From Erysipelotrichaceae bacterium OPF54 (GTDB taxonomy: Bacteria; Bacillota_I; Bacilli_A; Erysipelotrichales; Erysipelotrichaceae): 64,000 nucleotides of DNA. The notes beneath the pieces are model-generated. The model saw only the letters and a list, made by a program, of their open reading frames with translations, searched no databases and was not told the DNA's origin. The stretch lies in assembly GCA_022834735.1 (NCBI GenBank), contig BQKD01000001.1, positions 1,031,659-1,095,658 on the forward strand. Reading direction: 5' to 3'. Shown here piece by piece: positions 6,311-16,030 of the stretch (positions within the stretch are counted from its first letter, which is position 1; every line of letters begins with the position of its first letter). Made by a program: the position numbers and the translations under genes.

Positions 6311-7983
6311 CAATGTCATTAAGTTAGATGGATCATCGAACTTAACGTATGATATCCTTGTTAAGTTAAGCTTCAGGTCAAATGAGACCCGGAGCTTTCT
6401 TTTTTTCCGGCGCACGACGAAAAGACAATTTTTTCTTCTTAAAAAAATTGCTATTTGTCCCATTTGTGATGTAAAATATCACTGTTTTTAAGTGGCTGTT
6501 ATGCCGGTCTATGCTGGAATGCATGTACTCGCTGCGCTCTCATATTCCGTTTGTAACAGCGGTCTGGTCTGATTGGGATCAGACCTTTTTTGATCCTTTC
6601 TTCCAGCTCCCTGGCTCCGATCTTTCTTTTCAGGAACTTTTTGATGTTTGTCGTTCCTATGCTGAAATTGGCTTTATATTCGTACTTCTTATCTTTCTTC
6701 TGTTCGATCGGCACCGCATGGATCATCAGCGCGGCCAGATTATGGAGGGTCAGTGCACCATAGATTTCCTGGCGGATGAATTTTCTTTTCTTCGAATGAA
6801 AATCAAGCATCCCGATCGTGTATTTCAGCTTTCGGAATCCCACTTCTTCGTTCCACCGCAGATGATACAGCTCTTTCAGATCATCGAGAGAGAACTTCTC
6901 TGGCGGCAGGTTCGTTATCAGGCACTCGTATTCTCCTTTTTTCACCTCGATCCTGACGACCCGGAATTCAATTGGATATTCTTCGGCTCCGCCTTTTGGC
7001 ATATATTCGAAATTGATATTCCATGCAAAATATTTGTACAGCTCAGGATGTTCTTTCACTTCATTGGTCTGTTTTCTTGTCAGGATCCATTTGATCTTCT
7101 GATCAAATTCGCTATCCGGCAGCTCAAAAGTAGAAAGAATACCGTTCGATCGGATATCCTTGCAGCGGATCACAAACTTCTGGCCGTTCTCCATACAGAA
7201 AGCGAACAGCTCATAGTTTTCAAATCCCCGGTCGGCACAGATGATCGATCTGGCCGGATACCGATGATCACGGATCAGCCTTTTCAGAGCGGCACATTCG
7301 CCCGTCTTGCGGGACGAGTCGATCGAAACATCCAGGAAGAGATCGTTGAGACAATCATAGAGGGCGTTGAGATGAAGCTGGGAGAACGGACGTGCCGAGC
7401 CGGTCTGGCATAAGGTCTCTTCATCATCGGGGTCAAAAGGGATATTGACATCCGATCCATCCATGGCTAATACACGATATCCTTTGAGCAAAGAAGGAGA
7501 ACGGGAAAAAGACATGAGATGAAGGATGTGCAGAAAAGCTTCGGGATCCAGCTTGCTGCGCTGCTGGCAGAAAGCAGAAGCGGTGACAGAGAATTTAGGA
7601 TCATCAAAGAAGTTGGCAAGCTCGGTCGGCAAAGAAGCGGAACCCATCTGGATGATCAACGGAATGAGGATGTGGGCAGGGAGCTTGCGGTTTCTGGAAA
7701 AATCGGCAATGGGGTCTGACGAATAACAGGCGATATCATCGACAACGGATTGAACAGCGGATTCGAACTGACGGCGGATAGTGCATAAGGAATTATAAGA
7801 TTTCATAAAAAATACCTCCTACAATTCCTTCGGATTATGAAATTAAGCGTCGAAAAAGCTTGTCAAGTGTTTTTTTACGAAATTTCGAAGATCATCTGAA
7901 CAAAAAAACTCGAAAAAAAGAAGACCCTCTATTCTCATAAGAGAGTCTTCCTGAGGCGAAAATCGCCTAACTTAATGACATTG
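6311..7983 (-). mobile_element. IS4-family insertion sequence, copy 1
   Basis: A 1673-bp element bounded by 17-bp terminal inverted repeats CAATGTCATTAAGTTAG and flanked by the perfect 10-bp target duplication CCGAAAAAAC (6301-6310 and 7984-7993). It holds one transposase gene on the minus strand. Inward-reading hairpin terminators lie near both ends (6368-6406 on plus, 7913-7950 on minus). It differs from copy 2 by at least two base changes visible in the protein, so transposition was recent. Confidence 0.95.
6499..7806 (-). CDS. IS4-family DDE transposase (copy 1)
   Basis: A 435-residue transposase that cuts and joins the element ends. The DDE residues are Asp116 (MDGSDVN), Asp192 (ADRGFENYEL) and Glu321. 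The last lies in the IS4 signature Y-(2)-R-(3)-E-(6)-K, seen as Y314, R317, E321 and K328 in YHLRWNEEVGFRKLK. The frame is intact, so it is probably active. It has Arg186 and Trp240, where copy 2 has Gly and Arg. The start follows GGAGG with an 8-nt spacer. Confidence 0.95.
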   Translation of the reverse strand: MKSYNSLCTIRRQFESAVQSVVDDIACYSSDPIADFSRNRKLPAHILIPLIIQMGSASLPTELANFFDDPKFSVTASAFCQQRSKLDPEAFLHILHLMSFSRSPSLLKGYRVLAMDGSDVNIPFDPDDEETLCQTGSARPFSQLHLNALYDCLNDLFLDVSIDSSRKTGECAALKRLIRDHRYPARSIICADRGFENYELFAFCMENGQKFVIRCKDIRSNGILSTFELPDSEFDQKIKWILTRKQTNEVKEHPELYKYFAWNINFEYMPKGGAEEYPIEFRVVRIEVKKGEYECLITNLPPEKFSLDDLKELYHLRWNEEVGFRKLKYTIGMLDFHSKKRKFIRQEIYGALTLHNLAALMIHAVPIEQKKDKKYEYKANFSIGTTNIKKFLKRKIGARELEERIKKGLIPIRPDRCYKRNMRAQRVHAFQHRPA

Positions 7984-8003
7984 CCGAAAAAACTCTATCT
8001 TTT
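7984..8003. terminator. Right half of the IS-split terminator
   Basis: The target duplication CCGAAAAAAC (7984-7993) is followed by CTCTATCTTTT (7993-8003), the partner of the arm at 6290-6300. The stop codon of the TPM gene (minus strand) lies 13 bp further on, so the IS has taken away that gene's native terminator. Confidence 0.8.
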
Positions 8004-8015
8004 CTTTATCTTTTT

Positions 8016-9050
8016 TTACCAGCTTCCGCCGCTTCCGCCTCCGTTGAAGCTTCCTCCGCCGCCGCTGAATCCGCCACCAAAAGAGCCGCCGCCCGAAAAA
8101 TCATCAAAATGATCGTGGCGGTCATGCAGATCCGAATGGATCGAAGAACCTGTCGTTACGAGCATCCGGAAATAGAAACGCATATTTTTTTCGTTCCGGG
8201 CCGCCGTGTTGGGCTGGCCGCACACCACAATATAAAACATGCGGATCGATCCATCCATTTTCTTCAGCGTAATTGTCGCTTTGCCCGCCTTTTTCGCCGT
8301 GATAAGACCGAGCGGGCTGACCTCGGCAACGTCAGGATGATTGGAACGGATCGAAAGCACACCGCTTTCCAGATCGCAGTTTTCGTCATGGAGCTGCATC
8401 GTCGAACCCGGACCGAGCCGGATCTTCTTTTTGTTCAGGAATACGAACGCTCCGATCACGATACCAAGCACGAGCGCAAAGACAATGCCCAGAACAAGCA
8501 GGACCAGACCCGTCTCGTCTTCCTGCGAGGATGCGCGTTCGAGCTCTCCGGCATCGATGCCGTTTTCGATCGCGTCGATCGTATGCACATACAGATCCTT
8601 CACACCTCGGGAATAATCGCCTTCCCGGAACGCCGGGACCAGGTAATTGTCCAGCAGATGCGAAGTGTAGATATCGGTCAGTGTGCCCTGGATCCCGCTG
8701 CCGGTCGCCATGAAATACTCGCGGTCCTCTTCGCTGATCAGGATCACTACGCCATTGTCAAGATCTTCGTCTCCGACCCCGTTGTGATTTCCCAGGTCGG
8801 CCGCGCTCTTCATGATGTCTTTTCCATCCAGGGAATCGACAGTGACCACGATGATCTGCGAACCGCTCTGCTCGTCAAAGCTGCGTCCGAGCGCATTGAG
8901 CTCTTCCTCGGTCGGATCGTCGATCATATCCGCATAGTCGTTGATATAATCGCGGATACGGATATCCTCCTCGGCACGGACCGGCGCATATAGAAGAAAG
9001 AGTCCGGCAGCTACCGAACTCAAAAATTTCAGTCCCTTTCTTCTTTTCAT
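8016..9050 (-). CDS. TPM-domain (YgcG/Psb32-type) membrane protein
   Basis: A 344-residue envelope protein. It has an N-terminal signal peptide or anchor (about 1-26, ending VRAEE). The TPM domain is at about 35-165 (YINDYADMIDDPTEEELNALG … DNGVVILISEEDREYFMATGSGIQG). A membrane segment follows at about 182-208 and a small domain (about 210-290) with SNHPDVAEVSPLGLITAKKAGKATI, which resembles a bacterial Ig-like (Big_2) motif. A Gly/Ser-rich tail ends GGGSGGSW. It starts one base after the lemA stop and is the last gene of a TPM-lemA-TPM operon. TPM proteins commonly accompany LemA; the biochemical role is unknown. Confidence 0.85.
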   Translation of the reverse strand: MKRRKGLKFLSSVAAGLFLLYAPVRAEEDIRIRDYINDYADMIDDPTEEELNALGRSFDEQSGSQIIVVTVDSLDGKDIMKSAADLGNHNGVGDEDLDNGVVILISEEDREYFMATGSGIQGTLTDIYTSHLLDNYLVPAFREGDYSRGVKDLYVHTIDAIENGIDAGELERASSQEDETGLVLLVLGIVFALVLGIVIGAFVFLNKKKIRLGPGSTMQLHDENCDLESGVLSIRSNHPDVAEVSPLGLITAKKAGKATITLKKMDGSIRMFYIVVCGQPNTAARNEKNMRFYFRMLVTTGSSIHSDLHDRHDHFDDFSGGGSFGGGFSGGGGSFNGGGSGGSW

Positions 9051-9051
9051 A

Positions 9052-9672
9052 TTAATCGAACTTTACTGTCGGCGCATTCTGGGCAGCCGTGGACGCTTCG
9101 AACTTGTCCTTCTGCGAGAAGCCGAACAGGCCCGCCGCAATATTGTGAGGGAAGGAGCGGATATACACATTGTATTCCTGCACGTCTTCATTGTACTGTT
9201 CGCGCGCATACGAGATCCGGTTTTCGATTCCTTCCACGCTCGTCATAAAATCTTTCATCAAGTCTGTGGATTTCAGTTCCGGATACGCCTCGACAGCCAC
9301 GTTGATATCACGAAGCATCTGCGAGCTGGCCGCATCCGCGTTTTCGAGATCCTGCAGCGAAGCGTTGTTCTCGATCGTCATGTTGCCGTCGGCATCCATG
9401 CTGATCCCCGGCGTATTCGAACGCAGGGCCGCGATATCTTTATAAATATCGTCCTCCTGGTTCATAGCACCCTGAACAGCCGGCATCAGCTCGTTGATCT
9501 TGTCGAGCCTTGACTGCAGCTGCGTCTGAATGTTGGACTGAGCAGTCGTGACCTGCTCGTCATACCCTACCATGGTGTTGTACGGGCCCACTACAGAAAT
9601 TCCTGCAGCAAGCACGATCACCAGTATGATGATGAGCGCAGTCGCCCATCCTGGAAATTTTCGTTTGTTCAT
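9052..9672 (-). CDS. lemA: LemA family protein
   Basis: A 206-residue protein with one N-terminal membrane helix (residues about 9-28, ALIIILVIVLAAGISVV) and a long helical cytosolic or external domain typical of LemA. YNTMVGYDEQVTTAQSNIQTQLQSRLDKI and the C-terminal YNVYIRSFPHNIAAGLFGF are family hallmarks. It is flanked on both sides by TPM proteins, the usual LemA partners. AGAAAGG precedes ATG 9672. Function unknown; probably cell-envelope maintenance. Confidence 0.92.
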   Translation of the reverse strand: MNKRKFPGWATALIIILVIVLAAGISVVGPYNTMVGYDEQVTTAQSNIQTQLQSRLDKINELMPAVQGAMNQEDDIYKDIAALRSNTPGISMDADGNMTIENNASLQDLENADAASSQMLRDINVAVEAYPELKSTDLMKDFMTSVEGIENRISYAREQYNEDVQEYNVYIRSFPHNIAAGLFGFSQKDKFEASTAAQNAPTVKFD

Positions 9673-9696
9673 TTTTCTTTTACCTTTCTTGCGTTT

Positions 9697-10770
9697 TTAC
9701 CAGCTTCCGCCGCTTCCGCCTCCGCGGAAACCTCCGCCTCCGCCGGAAAAGCCTCCGCCCGAGCTGTGTCCGCCAAAACCGCCGCCGCCAAACGGATTGC
9801 CCGAATGCCTGCGGCCGCCGCGCCCCATCATGCTGCCCCACATCATCGCGTCAAAGAGATCGGGATCCCTTCGCCGGCGGGTGCCCCCCGAACGGGAAAC
9901 GATGACCCTGTATTTGTAGCGGGTGCCGCTCCTGAGATCCTGGACCGAAACGGTCGTTTCGCCGGTTTTCTTTGCGCTGATCACTCCCATCGGGGTGATG
10001 GACGCGATCTCCGGATCCGCACTGCCGACAACCACCGTATCCGTTTCGAAATGGATGCCGGGGATCGTGAGCGAATATCTCTGGTTCGGCCGCAGATGCA
10101 GCGTGGAAGAGGAAGCCCCTTTATTCGGCCGGCGCATCAGGAACACAGCCGAAAGCACAAGGATCGTGGCGACAAGGATAAAGCCCGACAGGGAAGAGAA
10201 TCCTTCATCCTGCATGTCTTCATAAGCCGGTTCCTGGTATGTCGAGCCGTTCTGGTCCAGATCGGCTCCATACGCATCCGCGATATGCGCAACCGTATGG
10301 ACATACAGATCATTGAGTCCCTGATCGTAATTTCCCTGACGGAAAGCGGGAACGAGATAATCCTGCTGCAGATGTTCGCAGTCGATATCGGTCAGATCGC
10401 CTTCCAGTCCGCTTCCTACAGCCATGAAACGCTGCTTGTCGTCGATACTCACAAGGATCAGGACCCCATTGTCTTTTTCGCCGCTGCCAAGCTGCGCTTT
10501 GTTGGCCGTATCCGTAGCGACCTTCATGGCATCCGCGCCATGAAGAGAGTCTGTCGTGACAATGACCACCTGCGCTCCCGTCTCGGATTCCAGCTGGCGT
10601 CCCAGAGCATCGAGCTCTTCCTTTGTGCCGCTGCTCATGATACCCGCATAATCGTTGACATAATCGCTCACGGGCAACGCTTCATCTTTTGCGTACAGCG
10701 TCGTTGAACGGAATAAAAGCGATAAGAGGATAAAGAAAGAGCAGACAAATGCGTTTGCTTTATTCACCAT
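9697..10770 (-). CDS. TPM-domain (YgcG-type) membrane protein, second copy
   Basis: A 357-residue paralogue of the 8016-9050 protein with the same layout. It has a signal peptide (1-27), a TPM domain (about 33-165, DNGVLILVSIDDKQRFMAVGSGLEG), a membrane segment (about 198-216) and an Ig-like part (GSADPEIASITPMGVISAKKTGETTV). A Gly-rich tail ends in GGGSGGSW, identical to the paralogue's last eight residues. The tails suggest shared processing or binding. It is the first gene of the operon, with GAAAGGA upstream. Confidence 0.85.
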   Translation of the reverse strand: MVNKANAFVCSFFILLSLLFRSTTLYAKDEALPVSDYVNDYAGIMSSGTKEELDALGRQLESETGAQVVIVTTDSLHGADAMKVATDTANKAQLGSGEKDNGVLILVSIDDKQRFMAVGSGLEGDLTDIDCEHLQQDYLVPAFRQGNYDQGLNDLYVHTVAHIADAYGADLDQNGSTYQEPAYEDMQDEGFSSLSGFILVATILVLSAVFLMRRPNKGASSSTLHLRPNQRYSLTIPGIHFETDTVVVGSADPEIASITPMGVISAKKTGETTVSVQDLRSGTRYKYRVIVSRSGGTRRRRDPDLFDAMMWGSMMGRGGRRHSGNPFGGGGFGGHSSGGGFSGGGGGFRGGGSGGSW

Positions 10771-10880
10771 ATTTCTTTTATGTCCTTTCGGGCAGATTAT
10801 ACCATGTATGAATCTTTAAACACAATTGCAATCAACGGCTCATGCCCGATGAAATCCCTATTTTGAACAAACTCTGTTCG

Positions 10881-10909
10881 TTGCACCTGAGCACTCAGTA
10901 TGTTATAAT
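10881..10909 (+). promoter_or_regulatory. Promoter of DUF3196-tig operon
   Basis: TTGCAC (10881-10886), 17-bp spacer, TATAAT (10904-10909), about 24 bp before the GTG start at 10933. Confidence 0.75.
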
Positions 10910-10932
10910 GCTAAAGTACGCAAGGAGGAACT

Positions 10933-11664
10933 GTGAACCCGTATTACAAGTCATTGACAGAGGATATCGAAGCTCTGATGGGCAGCGGCCGCTACAAGGA
11001 AGCAAAACGGATCATTCAGGAGGAACTCAGCGTTCCTTATGTCGAACGGGATGCGGAACAGGCGCTGCGCAGGATGGACGATATGTGCTCTTTACACATC
11101 GAAGAAACGGTGGAAGGAAAAAATTTCGAACTGAGCAAGCTGATCGAGGGAAACGAGCTGCAGAAGGAAAAAGCGGTATCGCTTCTTCTGGAAATGAATC
11201 TGCGCAAAGCGCACTACGAAGTGCAGAAGCTTCTGGACAGCAGCCTGCTCGAGGAATTCAAGGGCGAGCTGATCGAAGCGCTGATGGAACAGAAGATCGA
11301 TGATCCATACCATATCGTCAAGGATGGTCTGGACATCACCTTTGTGCCGAGCACGATCCTGCCGGCCCAAAACGATCCGTCGGTGCAGGAGGCAAGACAG
11401 CTGTTCGATACGTGGTTCATGAGCTCAAATCCTTCATTATACAATTTCTGCATGCGTCTTCTTGAACAGGAGATCTATGAGATCCGGCCGTTCGATCTGT
11501 CCGAGATCGACGGACTGGTCCTGGCAAAAAGCATTGTCAGGCTCGTTTACGAAGCAATGCAGCAGGAAGAGGAACTGGATCGTTTCCTGAAAGCGAACGG
11601 TCTGGAACAGACAGCGGACTACACATTAGCAATTGAAAAGCGAGGAGATAACCATGAAATGTAG
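10933..11664 (+). CDS. DUF3196 helical-repeat protein
   Basis: A 243-residue, almost all-helical acidic protein of the DUF3196 (TPR-like) family, which is typical of Mollicutes and Erysipelotrichia. It opens with SLTEDIEALMGSGRYKEAKRIIQEELSVPYV, the recognisable family start. The start is GTG 10933, with AAGGAGG 5-6 nt upstream. Its last codons overlap the trigger factor start by 11 bp, so the two are translationally coupled. A role with nascent chains is suggested only by this constant linkage to tig. Confidence 0.8.
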   Translation: MNPYYKSLTEDIEALMGSGRYKEAKRIIQEELSVPYVERDAEQALRRMDDMCSLHIEETVEGKNFELSKLIEGNELQKEKAVSLLLEMNLRKAHYEVQKLLDSSLLEEFKGELIEALMEQKIDDPYHIVKDGLDITFVPSTILPAQNDPSVQEARQLFDTWFMSSNPSLYNFCMRLLEQEIYEIRPFDLSEIDGLVLAKSIVRLVYEAMQQEEELDRFLKANGLEQTADYTLAIEKRGDNHEM

Positions 11665-12937
11665 CTGGACTTTAGACAAAGACTCAACAGGGATCCTGAC
11701 TGTTGAAGTAGAAGGTGAAGTTTGGGAAAAGGCCCAAAAGAAAACTTTCAATAAATTGAAAGCCGGATTAAATGTAAAAGGATTCCGTAAAGGACAGATC
11801 CCGGATCAGATGGCTAAAAAATACATCGGAAAGGATCACATCTGCGCTGTAGCAGTCGATGAAGTAGCCAATGAAGCCCTTCAGGAAGGGATCAAGGAAT
11901 TCAAGCTCGATCTTGTAGCGCGTCCTTCCCTGGATGTAAAGGAGATCGACGAGAAAAAAGCGGTTCTCGAATTTACATGCACAGTTTCCCCGGAAGTAAA
12001 GCTCGGCGATTATGAAGCCATCCGTGTAAAGAAGGAACCGGTCGAAGTCACACAGGAGGAAATCGACGCGGAAGTAAAACGCATCCAGGACCGCTATGCG
12101 GACTGGGTCGTACGCGAAGAGGAAGATCCGGCCCAGATCGGCGATCAGGTAACGATCGACTTTGTCGGCGAAAAAGACGGTGTTCCGTTTGAAGGCGGCG
12201 CAGGAAACGATTATCCGCTCGTGCTTGGATCGAATACATTCATTCCAGGCTTCGAAGACCAGCTGGTCGGTGTAAAGGCCGGGGACGAAAAAGATATCGA
12301 AGTGACATTCCCTGAAGATTATCAGGCAGCCGATCTTGCCGGACAGGCTGTTATCTTCAAGGTGAAGGTCCATGATGTAAAATACAAGGAACTGCCGGAA
12401 GTAAACGACGAGCTCATCAAAAACATGAAGCGCGACGGTGTCGAAACCGTAGAAAAATTCATCGAGGAATCGAAGAAAGAACTGCAGGCACGCAAAGAGC
12501 AGCAGGCTGAGGAAAAATTCACGAACGATGTGATCGCCCAGGCCGTGGACGGCGCAATCGTTGACATCCCACCTGTGATGATTGATAATGAAGTCAACCG
12601 CATGTACCAGCAGTTTGAACAGAGAATGCAGTCATCAGGATTCACGGCACAGCAGTTCTTGGAAGCCACCCATCAGAGCGTGGAGGATATCAAGAACCAG
12701 ATGCGCAACGAAGCGGCAAGCCGCGTCAAGACAACGCTTGTTCTCGAAGCCATCGCCAATGCACGGGATATCAAGATCAGTGAAAGCGAGATCGAAGAGC
12801 AGTACAAGCTCATGGCCGATATGTACAACATGCCGGCAGAACAGATCAAAGCGATCATCGTTCCGGAAAATATCGAATACGATCTGAAACAGCAGAAAGC
12901 AGTCGATTATCTGAAGGAAACAGCACAATCTGAATAA
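11654..12937 (+). CDS. tig: Trigger factor (ribosome-associated chaperone, PPIase)
   Basis: A 428-residue chaperone that binds ribosomal protein uL23 and folds nascent chains. The N-terminal ribosome-binding domain contains the signature GFRKGQIPD (tail-binding loop). An FKBP-type prolyl isomerase domain (about 150-245; DQVTIDFVGEKDGVPFEGG) and a C-terminal helical chaperone domain follow. I start at ATG 11654 (MKCSWTLDKD) because GAGGAGA lies 6-8 nt upstream and family members begin here; an upstream start at 11633 would sit inside the previous gene. Confidence 0.96.
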   Translation: MKCSWTLDKDSTGILTVEVEGEVWEKAQKKTFNKLKAGLNVKGFRKGQIPDQMAKKYIGKDHICAVAVDEVANEALQEGIKEFKLDLVARPSLDVKEIDEKKAVLEFTCTVSPEVKLGDYEAIRVKKEPVEVTQEEIDAEVKRIQDRYADWVVREEEDPAQIGDQVTIDFVGEKDGVPFEGGAGNDYPLVLGSNTFIPGFEDQLVGVKAGDEKDIEVTFPEDYQAADLAGQAVIFKVKVHDVKYKELPEVNDELIKNMKRDGVETVEKFIEESKKELQARKEQQAEEKFTNDVIAQAVDGAIVDIPPVMIDNEVNRMYQQFEQRMQSSGFTAQQFLEATHQSVEDIKNQMRNEAASRVKTTLVLEAIANARDIKISESEIEEQYKLMADMYNMPAEQIKAIIVPENIEYDLKQQKAVDYLKETAQSE

Positions 12938-12942
12938 TTAAC

Positions 12943-12969
12943 GAAAAAGGCGCGATGCGTCTTTTTTCG
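12943..12969 (+). terminator. Terminator between tig and lon
   Basis: AAAAGGCG pairs with CGTCTTTT around CGATG, followed by T. One G-U pair. Confidence 0.65.
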
Positions 12970-12998
12970 CTAAGACCGAAAAGAAAAGGAGAGGTTGC

Positions 12999-15305
12999 AT
13001 GAGCGAAAAAATTTATCCCCTGATCTGCACAAGAGGCGTCATCCTCTTTCCGGACCAGGAAATCGTTATAGATGTAGGAAGGGAACAGTCTTTAAAAGCA
13101 ATTGACAACGCCCAGGATAACTATGAGGATCAGATCGTCTTATTTTCCCAGCTGAAAATGGACCAGGAAGATCCGAAAGAAGCGGATATCTACAAAGTCG
13201 GGATCCTGTGCGAGATCCGGCACGTCCGCCGTTTTGACAAGTTCCTGCGCGTCAAGTTCAAAGGAATCGAACGTGTGGAACTGAAACAGTGGATCGACGG
13301 ATCCCTGTCCGAAATGGCACAGGTCGAAATGATGCCAAGCGTCCGCCAGGACGAAACCGAAGAAAGCGCCCTGGTGCGCATGGTCGCCAGCGCATTCGAA
13401 CAAATGCATCCGGGAGAACGGTTCGTATCCAAGGACCTGATGATCGAACTGTCCAAAGGGGTCGGAGCCGACGCATTGAGCGACAAGGCCGCCGCCGCCT
13501 TCCCGCTGACAACAGAACGCAAGCAGCAGTATCTCGAGACCCCGGGCATCAATGACCGCCTGATCATGCTTCTGCAGGATTTCGAAAAGGAAAAGAAGCT
13601 CTCGGAAGTGGAAAAAAAGATCAACGACACCGTAAAAGAACGGATCGATCAGGGACAGAAAGACTACTATTTGCGGGAAAAGATGCACGCCATCAAGGAA
13701 GAGCTCGGCGATATCGTCGAAACCGACAAGGACGCCGACTCGATCCGGCGCCGTCTGGAGGAGAATCCGTATCCGCAGTATATCAAGGATAAGGTCAAAG
13801 AAGAGCTTGTACGTTATGAGACCTTGCCGCAGGCAAGCGGGGAGACCGGCGTCATCAAAACGTATATCGACTGGCTGATGGATCTGCCATGGTGGCAGAC
13901 GACCGAAGACAGCGAAGACCTCGAGGACGCCCAGAAGATCCTCGACGAAGATCATTACGGCCTCACCAAGGTGAAAGAGCGGATCATGGAATATCTGGCC
14001 GTCAAGCAGATGACCAATTCGCTCAAAGCGCCGATCATCTGCCTTGTCGGCCCTCCAGGAGTCGGGAAAACGTCCCTGGCCAGAAGCGTGGCACGAGCGC
14101 TCGACCGCCATTTTGTCAAAATGTCGCTTGGCGGCGTACGCGACGAAGCCGAGATCCGCGGCCACCGCAGAACGTATCTGGGCGCCTTGCCAGGACGCAT
14201 CATTCAGGGCATGAAAAAAGCCGGCGTCATCAATCCGGTCTTCCTCATCGACGAGATCGACAAGATGGCGTCCGATTATAAAGGGGATCCGAGCAGCGCG
14301 ATGCTCGAGGTTCTTGATCCGGAACAGAACAGCATGTTCTCCGATCACTACATCGAAGAGCCGTATGATCTTTCAAAAGTGCTCTTTATCGCGACAGCCA
14401 ACTATCTGGAAAATATCCCGCCCGCTCTGCAGGACCGTCTCGAGATCATCCAGCTGAGCTCCTATACCGATATCGAAAAGGTCAATATTGCCAGAGAACA
14501 CCTGCTGCCAAAACAGAGGAAGGAAAACGGCCTCAAGGACGGACAGCTCACCATTGACGACGACATGCTGCTGTACCTGGTACGCTATTATACTCGCGAA
14601 GCCGGTGTGCGTCAGCTCGAGCGGACGATCGCAAGCATCTGCCGAAAGAGCGTGCTCGCCATCCTGAAAGACAAGAAGGAAGCCATCGTGCTCGACAAAA
14701 AGCTCGTTCACGAATGGCTCGGCAATGAAAAAGTCGATTACGGCAAAAAGGAAAAAGAAGATCAGATCGGAACGGTGACCGGACTGGCCTACACTTCCTT
14801 TGGCGGCGATATCCTTCAGATCGAAGCCAATCGTTTCGAAGGAAAAGGCAATCTGATCCTGACCGGACAGCTTGGCGATGTCATGAAAGAGTCGGCAAGC
14901 ATCGCCCTCGACTACATTCGCGCCCATGCCAAAGAGTACGGGATCGATCCGAAAGTGTTTGAAAAGACCGATATCCATATCCACGTTCCGGAAGGCGCCG
15001 TACCCAAAGACGGGCCAAGCGCCGGCGTCACGATGACAACAGCCCTCGTTTCGTGCCTGTCCGACCGTCCTGTAAAAGCCAATCTGGCCATGACCGGAGA
15101 AGTCACGCTGCGAGGCAATGTGCTTCCGATCGGCGGCCTGAAGGAAAAATCCCTGGCCGCTCACCGTTCAGGGATCACGACGATCCTCATCCCGAAAGGA
15201 AACGAAAAGGATCTCGAAGAGATCCCGGACGAAGTCAAGGAAGCCGTTCAGTTCATTCCTGTCAGCACGGTAGCCCAGGTGCTCGATCACGCCCTTGTAA
15301 AATAA
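12999..15305 (+). CDS. lon: ATP-dependent protease Lon
   Basis: A 768-residue cytosolic AAA+ serine protease that degrades misfolded and regulatory proteins. It has a LAN substrate-binding domain (about 5-195) and a helical linker, then an AAA+ module with Walker [10 protein letters not shown] and Walker [11 protein letters not shown]. The C-terminal protease has catalytic Ser in [11 protein letters not shown] and Lys in [10 protein letters not shown]. Length is normal. AAAGGAGAGG precedes ATG 12999. engB follows at one base, which is the usual lon-engB pairing in Bacillota. Confidence 0.97.
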   Translation: MSEKIYPLICTRGVILFPDQEIVIDVGREQSLKAIDNAQDNYEDQIVLFSQLKMDQEDPKEADIYKVGILCEIRHVRRFDKFLRVKFKGIERVELKQWIDGSLSEMAQVEMMPSVRQDETEESALVRMVASAFEQMHPGERFVSKDLMIELSKGVGADALSDKAAAAFPLTTERKQQYLETPGINDRLIMLLQDFEKEKKLSEVEKKINDTVKERIDQGQKDYYLREKMHAIKEELGDIVETDKDADSIRRRLEENPYPQYIKDKVKEELVRYETLPQASGETGVIKTYIDWLMDLPWWQTTEDSEDLEDAQKILDEDHYGLTKVKERIMEYLAVKQMTNSLKAPIICLVGPPGVGKTSLARSVARALDRHFVKMSLGGVRDEAEIRGHRRTYLGALPGRIIQGMKKAGVINPVFLIDEIDKMASDYKGDPSSAMLEVLDPEQNSMFSDHYIEEPYDLSKVLFIATANYLENIPPALQDRLEIIQLSSYTDIEKVNIAREHLLPKQRKENGLKDGQLTIDDDMLLYLVRYYTREAGVRQLERTIASICRKSVLAILKDKKEAIVLDKKLVHEWLGNEKVDYGKKEKEDQIGTVTGLAYTSFGGDILQIEANRFEGKGNLILTGQLGDVMKESASIALDYIRAHAKEYGIDPKVFEKTDIHIHVPEGAVPKDGPSAGVTMTTALVSCLSDRPVKANLAMTGEVTLRGNVLPIGGLKEKSLAAHRSGITTILIPKGNEKDLEEIPDEVKEAVQFIPVSTVAQVLDHALVK

Positions 15306-15306
15306 T

Positions 15307-15921
15307 ATGAAGAGCGAATTTTTAACGAGCGCCGCTTCAAGAGCGGACTGGCCCGAAAGCGCTCTTCCGGAGATCGTCGTCGTCGGACGAAGCAATGTGG
15401 GCAAAAGCTCGTTCATCAACGCGTTCACGAACCGGAAAAACCTGGCCTATGTCGGCAATACGCCCGGAAAGACCCGTCTGATCAATTTCTTTACGATCGA
15501 CGGCTGCTGGACCCTGGTCGACGTGCCCGGGTACGGGTATGCAAAAATGTCGAAAGGACAGCTCGAAAAGCTCGGGAAGATGATGGACGACTATTTCCTG
15601 AACCGGAAAAACATTGCCGGCGTGATCCAGCTGGTGGACGGACGTCATGAACCGACAGCCGACGATCTGGACATGGTCAGCTTTTTCCGCGAAATGAAAT
15701 ATCCGATCATCGTGGCAGCGACCAAGATCGACAAGGTGCCGAAGACAAAACGGATCGCCGCCATGAAGAAGATCGCGCAGAAGCTGCAGCTTCCGCTCAA
15801 AAGCATCTGCCCGGTCAGCAGCGTGGAAAAAACCGGTTTTGACAAGGTGGAGGAGCTGATCGGCGAAAAGCTCGAACAATACAAAAACAAAGCGAAAGAG
15901 GAATCAGCAGATCAAAACTGA
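15307..15921 (+). CDS. engB: Ribosome biogenesis GTPase EngB/YsxC
   Basis: A 204-residue TrmE-Era-EngA-YihA-Septin GTPase needed for 50S subunit assembly. G1 is GRSNVGKSS, G2 includes GNTPGKT, G3 is DVPGYG and G4 is TKIDK. It starts one base after the lon stop with no separate Shine-Dalgarno, so translation is coupled. A terminator overlaps its stop codon. Confidence 0.95.
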   Translation: MKSEFLTSAASRADWPESALPEIVVVGRSNVGKSSFINAFTNRKNLAYVGNTPGKTRLINFFTIDGCWTLVDVPGYGYAKMSKGQLEKLGKMMDDYFLNRKNIAGVIQLVDGRHEPTADDLDMVSFFREMKYPIIVAATKIDKVPKTKRIAAMKKIAQKLQLPLKSICPVSSVEKTGFDKVEELIGEKLEQYKNKAKEESADQN

Positions 15922-15933
15922 TCCTCTTTTTTT
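15898..15933 (+). terminator. Terminator of lon-engB
   Basis: GAGGAATCAG (15898-15907) pairs with CTGATCCTC (15918-15926) with one bulged A, then eight T. The stem includes the engB stop region, so the topoisomerase gene behind it needs its own promoter. Confidence 0.85.
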
Positions 15934-16015
15934 GCGGAAAAAAATGAGCGAAACTGAAAAAAAAGCGCTTTTTTTTCAAAATTTCGGTTTTTTTGGTTCC
16001 ATTTTTGAAACTTCC

Positions 16016-16024
16016 TGCTATGCT
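16016..16024 (+). promoter_or_regulatory. Extended -10 promoter of topoisomerase gene (leaderless)
   Basis: TGCTATGCT is an extended -10 (TG at 16016-16017, TATGCT 16019-16024). The ATG at 16031 starts 6 nt after it, which places the transcription start at or next to the A of ATG. No clear -35 and no Shine-Dalgarno are visible. Confidence 0.6.
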
Positions 16025-16030
16025 AACACT

